In this document: one piece after another, positions 34,377 through 45,758 of the stretch
Layout of the letters: the number at the start of each line of letters is the position of its first letter
How positions within the stretch are numbered: position 1 is the first letter of the stretch
Assembly (NCBI RefSeq): GCF_032884065.1
Contig: NC_088873.1
Span: 32,832,227 to 32,896,226 of the forward strand
Origin: Artemia franciscana
Lineage: Eukaryota > Arthropoda > Branchiopoda > Anostraca > Artemiidae
Length of the DNA stretch: 64,000 nucleotides
Direction of reading: 5' to 3'
Position numbers and translations under genes: made by a program
Notes under the pieces: model-generated
What the model saw: the letters and a program-made list of their open reading frames with translations, nothing else
Told to the model about the DNA's origin: nothing
Databases searched by the model: none

Positions 34377-34429
34377 GCAAGTTAAGGGTAATTTGTTATA
34401 TTCAGCGTGGCCTTGAATGTAACAACAGT

Positions 34430-35100
34430 AATACTTTAAGAAACATATGATACAATTTTTTGTGAATATCTATCTCGATTTATCAGCAGTCAACCCAACC
34501 AATTGCGCACAAAACCTTGGGATATCCTTAAAAAATTCCCTTAATAGCCTACCCCATTTGAGATAAATAAGAAAACTCTAAAGTATGCTCTATTGACCCC
34601 AAACAACTACCCAACTAAAATAGTTGTGTATACATCCCTCCAGAAATACCTATTCAGGAACTAAAGGAAGGGCTCTGACAGAACTGGTAACCCCAGTTCT
34701 GGGGTTACTAGTTGCAGACATCACCCAACTGGGAAAACCAGATGTTAATGGCTAAAAGTCAAGCAAGTCTTTCTCATTCACACTCAGAGAAAAAAAAACA
34801 ATATCCCAGGCCAGATATTCCCCTTTTGACAAATGAAACCTCATAAACCCCAGAGGCCAAAACCAATACAGTGCCAAAAATGTCTAAAACTAGGACACAT
34901 AACAAACAAATGCAGTGAATCTTACAAACCTGCAGTAAATGTAAAAGTTCCCATCCCAAATTAATGGCAAGCTGTAAAAATGATCAACCTACATGTATAA
35001 ACTTTAAAGGCCCTCATGATTCTTCCAATTAAACAATATGCCCTGCATATACAAAACAAGCACTTACACTCAAAATACCAATAGAAAAAGCAGAAAATTT
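34430..35100 (+). pseudogene. Jockey-like LINE ORF1 (gag-like), 5' part, decayed
   Basis: Degenerate frames on the plus strand show the typical arthropod Jockey ORF1 order: 'VYIPPEIPIQELKEGL' near 34629-34676, then 'TPEAKPIQCQKCLKLGHITN' near 34848-34910, giving CCHC knuckles (C-x2-C-x4-H-x4-C), and a second 'TCSKCKSSHPKLMASC' near 34928-34975. Stops and frameshifts occur between these. ORF1 proteins of this type bind the element's RNA. The frame is cut by a MITE at 35101 and continues at 35583. Confidence 0.75.
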
Positions 35101-35102
35101 TA

Positions 35103-35580
35103 GTTGATTGACTTCTTGCTATCTCAGAAAAGGGTTAGGTTAGGAAAATGAAACTTTCAGGGATGGGTCTAAAGGCTAAAGTATGTCCTGGGAAGGTGTT
35201 TTGAAGTAACCACCTCAACTCCTTCTCCCTCTAGAGGGCCCTGACCTTCAAAAATATGTGTGTTATAAAAGTGAAACCTTGCAAAATAGATCTTCTGCTT
35301 GAATAAAGTACACCAAACTTGTTTTCAGCTTCACAACTTTGCTCAGTCCCAATTTATAAGGTTTTGAGGATATGCAAATACATTTCCTAAATTTTGAAAA
35401 AAAACATTGATATGGGTTGAATTCTACTCAAATAACAGAAATTGCATTTTCAGAAGTAAAGGCAGAAAAAAAAGGCAACTGGTAACTGAAAATTAAAGTA
35501 AAATGTTGTTCTGTCAAAATTTCAATAGGTTTTATTTTCCTAACCTAACCCCTTTCTGAGATAGCCAAAAGTCAATCAAC
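35103..35580. mobile_element. TA-flanked MITE with 47-bp inverted repeats
   Basis: The left terminus gttgattgac (35103-35149) and right terminus (35534-35580) are inverted repeats of 47 bp with three mismatches. The outermost ten bases are identical. TA dinucleotides flank both ends (35101-35102 and 35581-35582), as expected for Tc1/mariner-type TA target duplication. No transposase frame lies in the 478 bp. The inverted repeat contains 'gggttaggttagg'. It sits inside the Jockey-like ORF1, which resumes immediately after it. Confidence 0.82.
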
Positions 35581-35582
35581 TA

Positions 35583-35910
35583 GAATTTAACTGAAAAAGC
35601 TATACCTTACTTGTTTGCAGTTCTGGAAACAAATGTTGCCCAATCACACAAAACTATACCCTTTATGAAACTGCCCCAATACTTTCACTCACAGAACACC
35701 CAACCTACCCAAAGCAACAAGCACCCCCTTGCAAGACTTAATCCTCAAAACACTCCTGCTCACATTCCTATTGGAGAGAATCACCAAGGCTGAGTCAACT
35801 AGCTTCCACATCCAGTGATAATAGGCCACCCCTTCTAAGCAGACATGAATCAGAAGCAATACCAGGGATTAATCCCCTAATTAATGACAAGCTATATGAA
35901 AAACCAAACA
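35583..35910 (+). pseudogene. Jockey-like LINE ORF1, 3' part
   Basis: Continues the gag-like frame after the MITE. 35611-35793 is open and Gln/Asn/Pro-rich (FHSQNTQPTQSNKHPLARL), as ORF1 C-terminal regions often are. It ends where the minus-strand LINE begins at about 35911. Confidence 0.55.
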
Positions 35911-36202
35911 AGTTCAAGTTCAATTTATTAATATAATATGCATAACAAATAAAATACACTGGGTTACCATAGAGAGACAGAGCTTGTCATTGTGGTGACC
36001 CCATCAATATTTACAACATAAATAATATTAGTTGAAGATCCAATACCCAAGTCCACGGCCCACCACACAAAGCAGACTGACAAAATAAATACCACAATAA
36101 CAAAATAATCAAACAAACATGCATAGATAATGACATCATGAGCAATCAGAGACAATGAATTTAAAAAAATAAAATAAAAATCCATAGAGAGAAAAAAAAA
36201 GA

Positions 36203-37929
36203 TTAATGGTGAAAAGTTTCTAGGAAAAAATTTAAAAGTTCATGTCTTATTATATTAAATGATTTAGTATCATCATATACAGTATGAAATTTTCTCCATG
36301 TGCTTGTTACCATGTTCCTTGGTGAAAATCTTGACCACTCAATTATAAATTGAGAAGAAATACACTGGTCTTTATGCCAAGTCTCATAATGAGGAAGTTT
36401 GCCCTTTCTCCCAAGCATATCAATGGACTGAAAATAAAGTGGGAACATTTGATGGTCATACTTAATTTTAAAAAGCACTGAAGAAAGATTACATAGACAA
36501 GAAATAGGAAGGATATGCATTAACAAATAAAGAGTTTCTGTTGTTGTCTTACCAGGGTATGATGAAGGTGATGGTAGATAGTTATGTCATTAGACATAAA
36601 TAATTAGAGCCCAATTTTGCACAATTTGTAATGGTTTAAGATGGGTTTTAAATGTTGCCAGATAAACAATAGGACAATAAATGGGAATGAACTAAAGAAA
36701 AATATAAAAATCTTAATATTTCATAAGGGAAGAAATGTTGCAACCTATACATGATTCCAACTCCTTGTGCTGCTTTAATTTGTAGACAACCAAGATGACC
36801 TTTAAACAAAAGATTATAATCAATCTCCACACCAAGGTACTGGATCAAACTTACTCTTTGGATGCTTATATTTAGGCCTTCAACACTCACCTTATCAAAT
36901 TCAATAGGCTCTTTATAAATGCGGCTGTAAACCATGAATTTTGTTTTAGCTATGTTTAGTGACAATTGATTAGCCTGTAACCACTGAACCAATGCTGTTA
37001 AAACTCCCTTAATCTTTTGCTTCAAATCATCTGTGGACTTGCCAGCAACAGTTGAACCTGTATCATCAGCAAACAAAATGTTGAGACTCCCCCCATCAGA
37101 AGAGTTGCAAAAATCATTAATATAAATCAGGAATAGCAAGGGACCAAGTATGGACCCCTGTGGAACGCCAACCTTTTCCAACTGATGATGAGGCATAAAC
37201 AAGGAATCATTAATTTGGGTTACCTGATACCAACCATGTAAATATGATTTCACAAAATTCAGGGCTGGGCCTCTAATACCACAATTATCTAACTTATACA
37301 GCAATATTTTATGACGAATTGTGTTGAATGCTTTTTCTAAATCCAAGAACAGCGTCACAGTAAGAAGCCCTTTATCTAAACATTCATGAATATACTGCAG
37401 CATGGCAAGAACTGCATGCTGGGTAGAATGTTCCTTCCAAAAACCAAACTGAAACTCACTGAAAAATTGCCGCAATTCCAAGAACTTGTACACTCTATTG
37501 TAAAAACACCTTTCAATTACTTTAGAAAAACCAGATAATATGGATATTGGCCTGTAATTAGTTGGGCATCCAGAATCCCCCCCCCCCTTTATGCAGTGGA
37601 ATTATCTTAGCACTTTTAAAAAAACTTGGGAATGTTCCTGTTGAAAATGCAAGGTTAATTAAATGAGCCATAATTCTACTAATACTAGGCATAATAGACT
37701 TGACAATATTAGTCAAACACCCATCAAGTCCTTGAGAATCACCCTTCTTCATTAATAGACATATATTCAACAGTTCACCTTCCATTACAGGAGTCAAAAA
37801 TATTGATATATCTGATGAACTTGGTAAATACTTTATAAATCCATCATTACTATAAGAATTTCCTTTCTGCAATTTTTCATTCACAACCTCTCCAATTGAA
37901 GCAAAGTGATCATTAAGGCAATCTGCCAC
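36203..37929 (-). pseudogene. LINE ORF2 reverse-transcriptase domain (frameshifted)
   Basis: Two large frames. 37558-37929 has the N-terminal RT region (GDSQGLDGCLTNIVK, FFKSAKIIPLHKGG). 36648-37493 has FGFWKEHSTQHAVL, LFLDLEKAFNTIRH, GVPQGSILGPLLFLIYINDF and the catalytic FADD at about 37058-37075, followed by LQANQLSLNIAKTKFMVY and a YLGVEID thumb motif. The break between them coincides with a run of about ten C at 37578-37588, an obvious slippage site. A further frameshift near 36660 leads to the C-terminal frame 36203-36526. The core catalytic motifs are intact, so decay is recent or sequencing of the homopolymer is at fault. Confidence 0.85.
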
Positions 37930-38018
37930 ATGAACATCACCTTTTATAATTTGTCCTGCTAAATTATGTATCTCTATAGGACTCTTTGAAGGCAGGTTTT
38001 GACCAAGACAAGAATTAA

Positions 38019-39291
38019 TTAGTTGCCAAGTCTTCTTAGGTGAATTTGAAGCATCCCAAAATGCCTCAAAATATATCTTTTCTTAGCTCTGCAAATTATT
38101 TTAGTTAGACAATTCATATACTTCTTAAATTGGATTTTATTTGATTCAGATGGGTCCGCCAAAAATAACTTAAACAGCTTATTTTTTACCCAGATAGATT
38201 TGAGTAGACCTGGTGTTATCCACAGTTGCTTTGGGACAATATATTTATTTCTTCGAATTTTAACCTCAGGGCAACTATCATCAAGAGCCAGGCGGAATTT
38301 TTCCAAAAAAGATTCTGTAACAATATCCACATTATTGCAATTAAGAAGATTAGACCAATCATTAGAAGATAGAATAGCGTTAAGTTTAGCTAAATTCAAT
38401 TTATTAACTATTTGTCATGTATTATTAATAAACTTAGCTGACTGTACTGCGTAATTTACATCAGCTAAAGTTAAAAAATGGTCAGAAAAATTGGTCAATA
38501 CCACTTTTGATGATGTAACTGATCTTGTAAGAAAAATGTTATCAATTAATTTTGCTGAAGAAGCAGTCATACGACTGGGAATATTACACACAGGGGAAAG
38601 AAACCTTGAAAACAAAAGGGAAAGGAAATTAGATGTAGGTGCATCATTTTCATATTCCATTAGGTCAATATTAAAGTCACCCATTAGCATCACCTCATGA
38701 CCAGCCAATGACTCTATTAACTTTTCAAAAATAATTAGGAAATCATTAACAGATGACGAAGGTGGCCTATATACAATACATGCTTGTACAGTTTGTAGCC
38801 CTAATTTAAATTCAATTGCAATAATTTCACAAAGCATTTCTGTGCTAAGTCACTCTATATCAGAAAGCTGCCAAAATGAAATTTCCTCTTTAATAAAAAA
38901 ATCCCAAACCCCCCTTACTCTTAGTTGACCAATTTTTTGCTGTAAAAACGTAACCAGGAACTTCAACATTTGGTCCAGTTATTTCATTCAAAAAAGTTTT
39001 GCAAACACCAAGAATACTGACAGATTTTGAAGGGAGTAAAGTAATTATTTCATTCATACTACTCAGAAGATTGTGGGTGTTCACAAATCCAATTCTCACG
39101 TCATTCGGGATTGGTGTATTAGCAACATCATGCAAACATGAATAACAAGCTGATGGAGAATTGTTTACAACTGAATTTTCATTTTCATTATCAAAATGAA
39201 ATGATTTGCAAAAAGAAGCAAAGTTAAGTGGCCTGGTCTCAAAAGACATCAATCTGCCACTCCCCAGCACGTCCAAATGATTGTCAATCAT
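38019..39291 (-). pseudogene. LINE ORF2 apurinic-type endonuclease and linker
   Basis: Frame 38890-39291 contains IGFVNTHNLLSSMNEIITLL and LGVCKTFLNE. 38415-38837 contains VYRPPSSSVNDF, MGDFNIDLMEY (about 38655-38690), SAKLIDNIFLTRS and SDHFLTLADV, the usual order of the EEP-fold endonuclease of CR1/Jockey-type LINEs. 38019-38399 is the linker to RT. A stop at about 38412 and a frameshift near 38880 (A-rich) break the frame. Confidence 0.8.
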
Positions 39292-39339
39292 ATAAACTTA
39301 CCATTATGCATCCTGCCCTGGGCAGCTGAAATGCAAAAC

Positions 39340-39848
39340 TGGGAATATTGGATCTCCAGTCTTACCTTAGACCTTAGTTCCTCCAGAGCCATCGGTGGCG
39401 CATAGGGCGTCGACAAAGCCTCTCCATTCGTCTCGCATTGGTGCTGCAGCGATGACGTCCTCCCATTCAGGTATTAGTGAGGTGCCGGCCGTCCTCAGAT
39501 CTCAGTCATGTGTTCGTCTCAATGTATTTTTGGGGCAGCCTCTCTTTCTTCTACCGTCTGGCTTCCATTCATAGGTTGTTCGAGGAAGGCGGCTCTCTTC
39601 CATACGAAGAACGTGTCCCAGGTATGTCCACCGCCTTCTTTTCAGCAACTCAATGACTGGGGGTTGACCTGTTTTTCTGCGTATTTCTGCATAATAACTA
39701 AAAAGCACATATGATTTTTGAACTGAGGATTTTAAAAATAAATCAAAATACGGAAGTGTAACAAAAAAGAAAATGAGAAACATAGTTAAATGTTGGGCAA
39801 TCTTAAAAGAAAAAGAAACCTTTGGCAGCCCACACAATGATAATTGGA
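39340..39848 (-). pseudogene. RT C-terminal fragment lodged between LINE ORF2 and ORF1
   Basis: The minus strand reads RRKTGQPPVIELLKRRRWTY, LGHVLRMEESRLPRTTYEWK, a Lys/Arg-rich GRRKRGCPKNTLRR, one stop, then EWEDVIAAAPMRDEWRGFVD and ALCATDGSGG at about 39385-39415. This is the terminal tail of an RTE-like ORF, unrelated to the CR1-like ORF2 next to it, which has its own C-terminus at 36203. It is either an older insertion or a captured segment. No target duplication was found. Confidence 0.7.
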
Positions 39849-40554
39849 TTAGTCACCATCATCAATGTCCAACCACTGCTCATTTGATGTGTTGCAATAC
39901 TCCAACTTAAAAACAGCGCCAATTTGCCTTAGTTGTATATACGTGTATTTTTTGAGTCCTTTAAAGCCTTAGCTTTGGCAAGCAGCTGGGCCCTAATTGC
40001 ATTTAGGGTGGGTGGCAAATCAGTGCAAATACGCAGTGCTGAACCTTTTAGTTTACCCACTGATTTCATGATAGTAAGAATGTCCAACTCCTTGCTGCCA
40101 GAGAAGACAACAGGCGGTAAACTAGGTTTCTTGGCATTGCCACAAATAGAAACATTGCTTTGTTTTTGCTTGACTCTGAATGATCTAGTAATCTGAACAT
40201 TGTCTTTAATCTCCAGAGAACTTCTGAGTAAATCCTGAAGATTTTGCTGAAGGGCTTTGCCATTTTTTTCTTTTCTTAAACCATACACAACAAGATTAAG
40301 CTTACAGTCTTTAACTTCTAGTTCCAGTAATTGTTGCTCCTGATGTTCAACCTTGAGTTCAGTTCAGAGATTAATTTGTCCTTTTCTGAGAGCTTTGAAT
40401 TCAGGAACTGAATTTCAGACTTCATTTCTGATAATTGTGCAGATATCTGACCTTTAATTTCTGATTGTGATGCAGAAATGGCCACAAGCCAAGCTTCAAG
40501 TTTTGAAGACAAGTCCTTAAGGGCTTTCTCCAGAGTAATCTGAGTGACTGACAT
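39849..40554 (-). pseudogene. LINE ORF1 with coiled coil and RRM-like region
   Basis: The N-terminal frame 40318-40554 is a heptad-rich coiled coil (LEKALKDLSSKLEAWL, EIQFLNSKLSEKDKLISEL). A frameshift near 40320 leads into 39929-40288, whose LNLVVYGLRKEKNG-type opening, charged middle with 'PPVVFSGSKELDILTIMK' and 'RICTDLPPTLNAIRAQLLAK' resemble the RRM plus C-terminal domain layout of L1/CR1-type ORF1 RNA chaperones. Another frameshift gives the final residues ending EQWLDIDDGD at about 39851. I infer a nucleic-acid chaperone. Confidence 0.7.
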
Positions 40555-41129
40555 TATCCTTTAATAACAAAATAATAGCTGCCAAGGTTAAATCACATTA
40601 AACAGACATAAGCCCCACTTGCTTGGCTACGCTATTGCTCACGCTAATTAATTAGCAAAATAAACAAATCCAATTTTCTTTGCACAATTTCACAGCAAAT
40701 CCTTTGTTTACTTGGCACAAAGCCACACACAGGTAGATTGGTATTTGAGCGAGTGTGTAGTTAATGCGATTCAAACTTTACACTTTCATAATAGTTTATC
40801 CTTGTAAAGTTCATAAATATCCAATTCAAACCAAATCCTTTTACTTTGAACTCTGAATCAATATAATCCAATTATTTGAGATGTTCTCACTTTGAAAGCT
40901 AGTTCAGTACTGAACTAGGATCAGTAGGATGAACAAGCTAACACCTGATGTATACTTCTATACTAAACTCTAATGTGGCTTAATCCATGAACCTAAAACA
41001 GCAACAGAAAGCAAACAATCATAAATGAGTTGACAAACATCTACCTACCCAATCCCATGCTTATTCAAACAAAAAGAATCTTGCTTTACTACTAGCAAAG
41101 CAAAACTTTGACACACAGTTATATGAAGA

Positions 41130-42935
41130 CTAAAGCAACAAAGCAACACATCTCAATACTTCAGTGGAATATAAGATCACTTTAAGAAAATAAGTTAAAT
41201 GAACTAATATCCTTAATGAATAACAATTCCATTGATATTGCTTGCCTTCAGGAAACCCATTTGACTAAAGGCAAACAAATAAAGTCTTCAGGAGATAGGT
41301 CTATTATCCTGAGAATGGACAGTTCATAACAGAGAAAAGGAGGTGGCATAGTGTTAATAATAAATAATAATATTACATTTAGCAGCATTAACTTTCCATA
41401 ATTTTTAAATGATGTTGATATATTTAGAATTAATGTTTGGCTGAATAATACAAAAATTTACATAATAAGCTTTAATAGCCCTAATGGCCAAACTGCAGAT
41501 GCCATGGATTTCTTAAGTTACCATATATAAGTAATTCTAATATGCTAAAAAACATAATTATTTGTGGAGATTTTAATGCCCATAACCTTCTGTGGGGGGA
41601 TAAATCATCAAATAAAGCTGGCAAGCTGGCAAGTTCATTGAAAGTTTGATGCTAAATAATAGTGAATTAAGAGTTGCTATCCCTCCAAATCTAAATACAT
41701 ATTTTAACCCCAAAAGCGCAATTTTCCACAATTGACCTACAAATTGTGTCAATAAATATTTTGAATAAAATTTATATAAATAAAGTTGATAACCTTTGAA
41801 CAGAACACTTTGCTATAGTTTCTTCATTAAATCAACCAGCTAAAATTCTGCAACATACCCCCAAATATATTAACACTAAAGCAAATTGGACTTTCTTCAA
41901 AAATAAGATTAATGATGAAATTATAAGTCTCACCAAGGAACCATATATTTCATGTGTAACAGCTGACACACATGCATTCATACTAACAAATACAACTAAT
42001 CATGCTATTCCCTAGACACAACCTAGGAAAACAATCCCTAAACACTCCTAAAGCATGGTGGACAAATGAATGCCAAAATAACTGGTGAACAAAAAAGGCA
42101 GCTAGAAGAACATATTCAAAAAACAATCTCCTGCTACATAGTTAAATAAACTACAAGCAGGGGCTAATCTCAAGAGGGCTATAATAGATGCTACATATAA
42201 TTACTGGAATAATTTTGCAAATAGTTTTTCTAGAGAAACACATGAGCCAATTCTGCATAAACTCATAAGCCACAATTGTGGGAAAAAAACACCCCCAATC
42301 CCTCCAGTATGAGCTATTATATTATAATACCTATTATAATGATAATAATGAAAAGGCAAACTTATTGGCAACTCTTTTCTGAAATAAGCCAACGTTAAAT
42401 AATAACAGCATCACAATCTCAATCTCAATAAATCCTGTATACCAGCCACACCCAGGATCAGAGTATATAACCTGTCTGTTCTCAATGTATGAACTGAGTA
42501 ATGCAATACAACTTATTAAGGCTAAGGCTACTAGTAGCTACAATAGCATACAGCCTACATGGATACAAGAATCTCACCCCTTCTTATAAACAGGAACTCC
42601 TAAATTGCTATAATCATGCATGGGCTACATCCACATTCCCCAAGGTTCGGAAATTTTTTTTTCCTCCTACCAATGTTAAAGAAAAATATGACCCTGAGTC
42701 TTACAGGCCTAAAATGATTACTCCTGTGCTGGGAAAAATAATGGAGAAAATGATTTACCATTAACCCTTTGGCTTGTTGAGAAGAATAATATGATACCTC
42801 ATACTCAAACTGGTTTCAGGAAACACTGCTCCTCAACAGATGCTTTTATGTTATTAACAAACGCAATAAATGAATCCCTATCTAAAACTAATTTCCTAGT
42901 TGCTGCATTCCTAGACTTTGATTCCTAGACTTTGT
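41130..42935 (+). pseudogene. Jockey-like LINE ORF2, 3'-truncated and decayed
   Basis: Endonuclease motifs are ILQWNIRSL near 41155, IDIACLQETHLTKGKQI near 41234-41283, GGGIVLIINNN near 41342-41370 and IICGDFNAHNLLWG near 41557-41598. RT N-terminal motifs are SYKQELLNCYNHAWATSTFP (42567-42640), YDPESYRPKMITPVLGKIME (42690-42748), then QTGFRKHCSSTDAFMLLTNA near 42808-42868 and LVAAFLDF near 42898-42922. Many stops. The text switches abruptly at about 42936 to an arm of hairpin H2, so the catalytic half of RT is missing. It pairs with the ORF1 at 34430-35910. Confidence 0.8.
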
Positions 42936-43053
42936 TTTAAGTTTTGATGTTGCTCCTTACTTTCAGTTGAAAAAACTTGTTTTTTAAAAAATTTAATTTC
43001 TGATCATTTTTAAATAATATCAGGAAATCTGTCTCTCTCCATGAAAAATGTCT
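42936..43053 (-). repeat. Half of hairpin H2 plus start of M3
   Basis: 'ttgctccttactttcagttg' and 'aaaaaacttg', then 'aatttctgatcatttttaaa' match the right arm of H2 and its outer flank (compare 6262-6330 and 31500-31570). It truncates the Jockey-like RT on one side and abuts the foldback element on the other. Confidence 0.75.
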
Positions 43054-43461
43054 GGTACTTGTGTATTATACACCACTGAATCAAGCTTACAATGTGTAAA
43101 ACTCAAGAAAAAAACAGTTTCTTTGTTAGTTTCTTTGTTACTTTAGAAAAAAATTTGGGCTATATGTTTGCACATTAGAGGGGGGGGGGGTAAAGTATAG
43201 TGGGTCTACATGCAAAATGTGTTAGGTACAATTACTCTGCATATTATGAAGCAAGAATTGTTTTCTGACTTCAAACTGTCCAAATACTCCCCCCCCCCCA
43301 TATGTGCAAATATATAGCCCAAACTATATCTTTCCCATCTATTTTGTCACTTGTCCTTGTCTTGTCTTGCACTAAGCTGAAAGAAATTAGCTAAGAAACC
43401 AGTTTGTTCACAAGTTTTACACATCATAAGCTCAAGTGAGTGTGTATAATATACAAGTATC
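43054..43461. mobile_element. 408-bp foldback element
   Basis: Termini of about 50 bp are inverted repeats: left starts ggtacttgtgtattatacac, and right is the complement of a sequence reading gatacttgtatattatacac, both continuing to 'atgtgtaaaact'. The inner parts also pair: 'gggctatatgtttgcacatt' plus G run at 43157-43188 against C run plus 'tatgtgcaaatatatagccc' at 43291-43320. No coding frame and no clear target duplication. A matching single arm is at 33955-33990. Confidence 0.72.
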
Positions 43462-44579
43462 AAAATTCCTTTGCCTTACAGGAAAAAACAAACAAAATTC
43501 AAATAAATTTTCAAGTTTGGAAAGTCTTATTTTTCACAGGGGGTATTTTTTTGGGAGGGGGGTATTTTCTGCAGGGAGTGTAAACACCTAAAACTCTATG
43601 AAAGTTGGCACCTGCAGGCAATATATGAAGTTGACTGTGTATTTACTCATCAGGGGGTCTGGTGAGGGTAAACTGAAGTAATGCATCTTTAGAAATGAGA
43701 TAAGTCAATATTTGTGTTTTTTCTAAAGAATTTCTCAGGGTTTTTGTCAAATGGTCATCTTTCTCTTGTCTTAAGTATTCATGAGCATTGAAGAGAGAAT
43801 CTAACCTTCAAATGATATTTGCTTTTCCTTGTGATCTCATATTGTAAATGATTTAGTATTCAATTCCAGCTATTTTTTGTCAAAAAACCCTAGCAAATTC
43901 TAGAGATTCTAGAATTTAAAAAAAGTTTTTGTAGTAAGTATTCAGTTAGGCTGCATAAACACTATTTGGAGGGGGGGGGGGCGTGTTCTTAAATTGAAAT
44001 TAGTTATTTGTTAGGTCTGTCATAGTATTTGAGGACATGCCAATTCACATGCAAGTACATGCATATAATATAGCAGTGATATTGTAAGTGATATAAAAAT
44101 ATAGTTGACAAACCGTGAATTAAAGTAGAAGCAACTCTATAAACCAAATTAATGCAAATTTTCTGCATCTTATTAAGAAAGGATTTGGTTATGGTAATTT
44201 TGTTGCTTAAAGAACCAATAGGCATGAATTGTACCAAATTCTTAGCTAATTGTAATTGGAAAATTTACATTGTTAATATTTTCAGACCTGATTCCAGAAT
44301 TGCTGCATTCCCTCCCCTACCGCTTTTTTTCCTTCCTTGTGACTTCCTCCCATCCTATTCAAGGATAATTTACTTTTTTATTTGGCACCAGATGGAAAGC
44401 CAAAAAGCACAATTTTTGGCAGTTTATCGTCCTTCATCTGTAAAATATTGCTTAGCCATCTTAACCCTTCTTTCATTATAGCCCTAGAAAGTGGGATTCT
44501 TTGATATAGGCTTTTGGTCTGTTAAATGAGCATTGAAGACTATCCTTAGAAGGTTCCTCTTGAAAACATTAAATAAATG
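43462..44579. other. Unassigned region
   Basis: No gene supported. G-run strings (43550-43562, 43970-43982) follow 'ataaacactatttgg'-type text and may be further fragments of the foldback family. The 109-codon frame 44152-44481 has no recognisable domain. Confidence 0.4.
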
Positions 44580-44880
44580 TTCCAACCTTTAAAAGCACCC
44601 ATATTTTAGCATCATACTTGATCCCTGTTATCCCTCTTGCTTCCAAAAATCCAGGTTTACAGGCTTATCTTACTTTACTTTTAAACTTGTTTCAACTGTG
44701 AAAAATCGTCATATGCCATGGGTATTCTATTATTTACATATTCACTGCATCCACCATCTGGACTAATAATACACCCCAGGTAAGTGAACCATTTGCTCTT
44801 TATCCTTATTAGCAAAAACCCCAGGATGTAGAATTTTTTCTTTTTCTGATTTGTTGGTTTGCATTGTTTTTGCACTTATT
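44580..44880 (-). pseudogene. Reverse-transcriptase thumb remnant
   Basis: Minus-strand reading 'WFTYLGCIISPDGGCSEYVN' followed by NRIPMAYDDFSQLKQV at about 44685-44790. Beyond a break comes ARGITGIKYDAKIWVLLK near 44590-44645. These match, in order, the thumb/C-terminal region of the same LINE type whose tail lies at 9719-10200. Highly decayed. Confidence 0.65.
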
Positions 44881-45758
44881 TGTTTTAGAAATTTTCTGAA
44901 TAGAATGAAGAAAGAATGCTGTCATTATAGGGCTTGTTTCCAAAGAAAGATAGACTAGACTGCTACCGTTTATGATTGATAAGTTAAAAAAAAATGTAAA
45001 CGAACAGTCAGATTTGGGTAGGCTATGGCATAGAGCTATATCAAATCAATATGGAGGAGGGGGGGGGGGTATAGTTATACTGGAAGTAAGTCTGAAAATC
45101 CAGAAAATAGAAATATCTGAATGTAATGATGCGGGAATTTGGTTATAATTGTGTTAACATCAGAAAAGAAATTTTGTACCAAATTTACTGGATAACTAGT
45201 CACTTTTCAAAAAAGTTTTTCTTTAATATTTTAAACATAAGCATTTGACATAGCTAAATGAAACTTCTAGATATTTTTGTGATTTAAAATTTGAACTGAT
45301 TTTTTGGGAGTTTCTTTCATGTGGTCCTAGACTACTGTTTGCTTTTTAATATAAGGTAATATACCATCTACCACCATATGGCTTCTGAGTTAAATCCAAA
45401 GTTAGGCTGTTTGGATGTTAAATTTACACCCATACTAAGTTCAAATACTATAAAATGCCTCTGGCATGTGAAATAAGATTAATCTTCTTGTTTAAAAATT
45501 TATGTTGCTGGGTTGAACTTTTATAAACCATAAAAGTAAAATTAACTAAACTGTAGAAAATTAGATATTAGAGTCAAAATTTTAGTATTGGAACAATCAA
45601 ATGGGTTTTATGTGTTTTGCTTCTATGTTTTAGGATTGAGAATACAAACTATTGACTGATATTGAAAGGATATTTCTTCAGTGCATTGTTTGCACAAACT
45701 GTTCTACAAAGAAAGAAAAAGGAATGAGCACAATGTTTAATATGTTTTATCTTTTTAG
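44881..45758. other. Upstream flank or intron of the HAUS1-like gene
   Basis: No exon recognised here, although the missing N-terminal 80-90 residues of the HAUS1-like protein must be encoded somewhere upstream of 45759. A G run lies at 45056-45069. Confidence 0.4.

Larger units (their letters stand above)
35911..40900 (-). mobile_element. CR1-like non-LTR retrotransposon, nearly complete
   Basis: Minus-strand element. The 3' end is at about 35911, where the complement reads 'aataaattgaacttgaactt', a short tandem instead of poly(A). ORF2 with endonuclease and reverse transcriptase lies at about 36203-39291, and ORF1 at about 39849-40554. The 5' UTR extends to an uncertain point between 40560 and 41050. 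It has a few frameshifts and stops, and a foreign RT-tail segment lies between the ORFs. It separates ORF1 and ORF2 of the plus-strand Jockey-like element, so it inserted later. Clade assignment (CR1/L2 supergroup) is from motif appearance. Confidence 0.8.

Noticed and set aside
35116-35146. TTAGG units in the MITE taken as interstitial telomere sequence
   Set aside because: Only two units, and they are part of the element's inverted repeat, present symmetrically at the other end.
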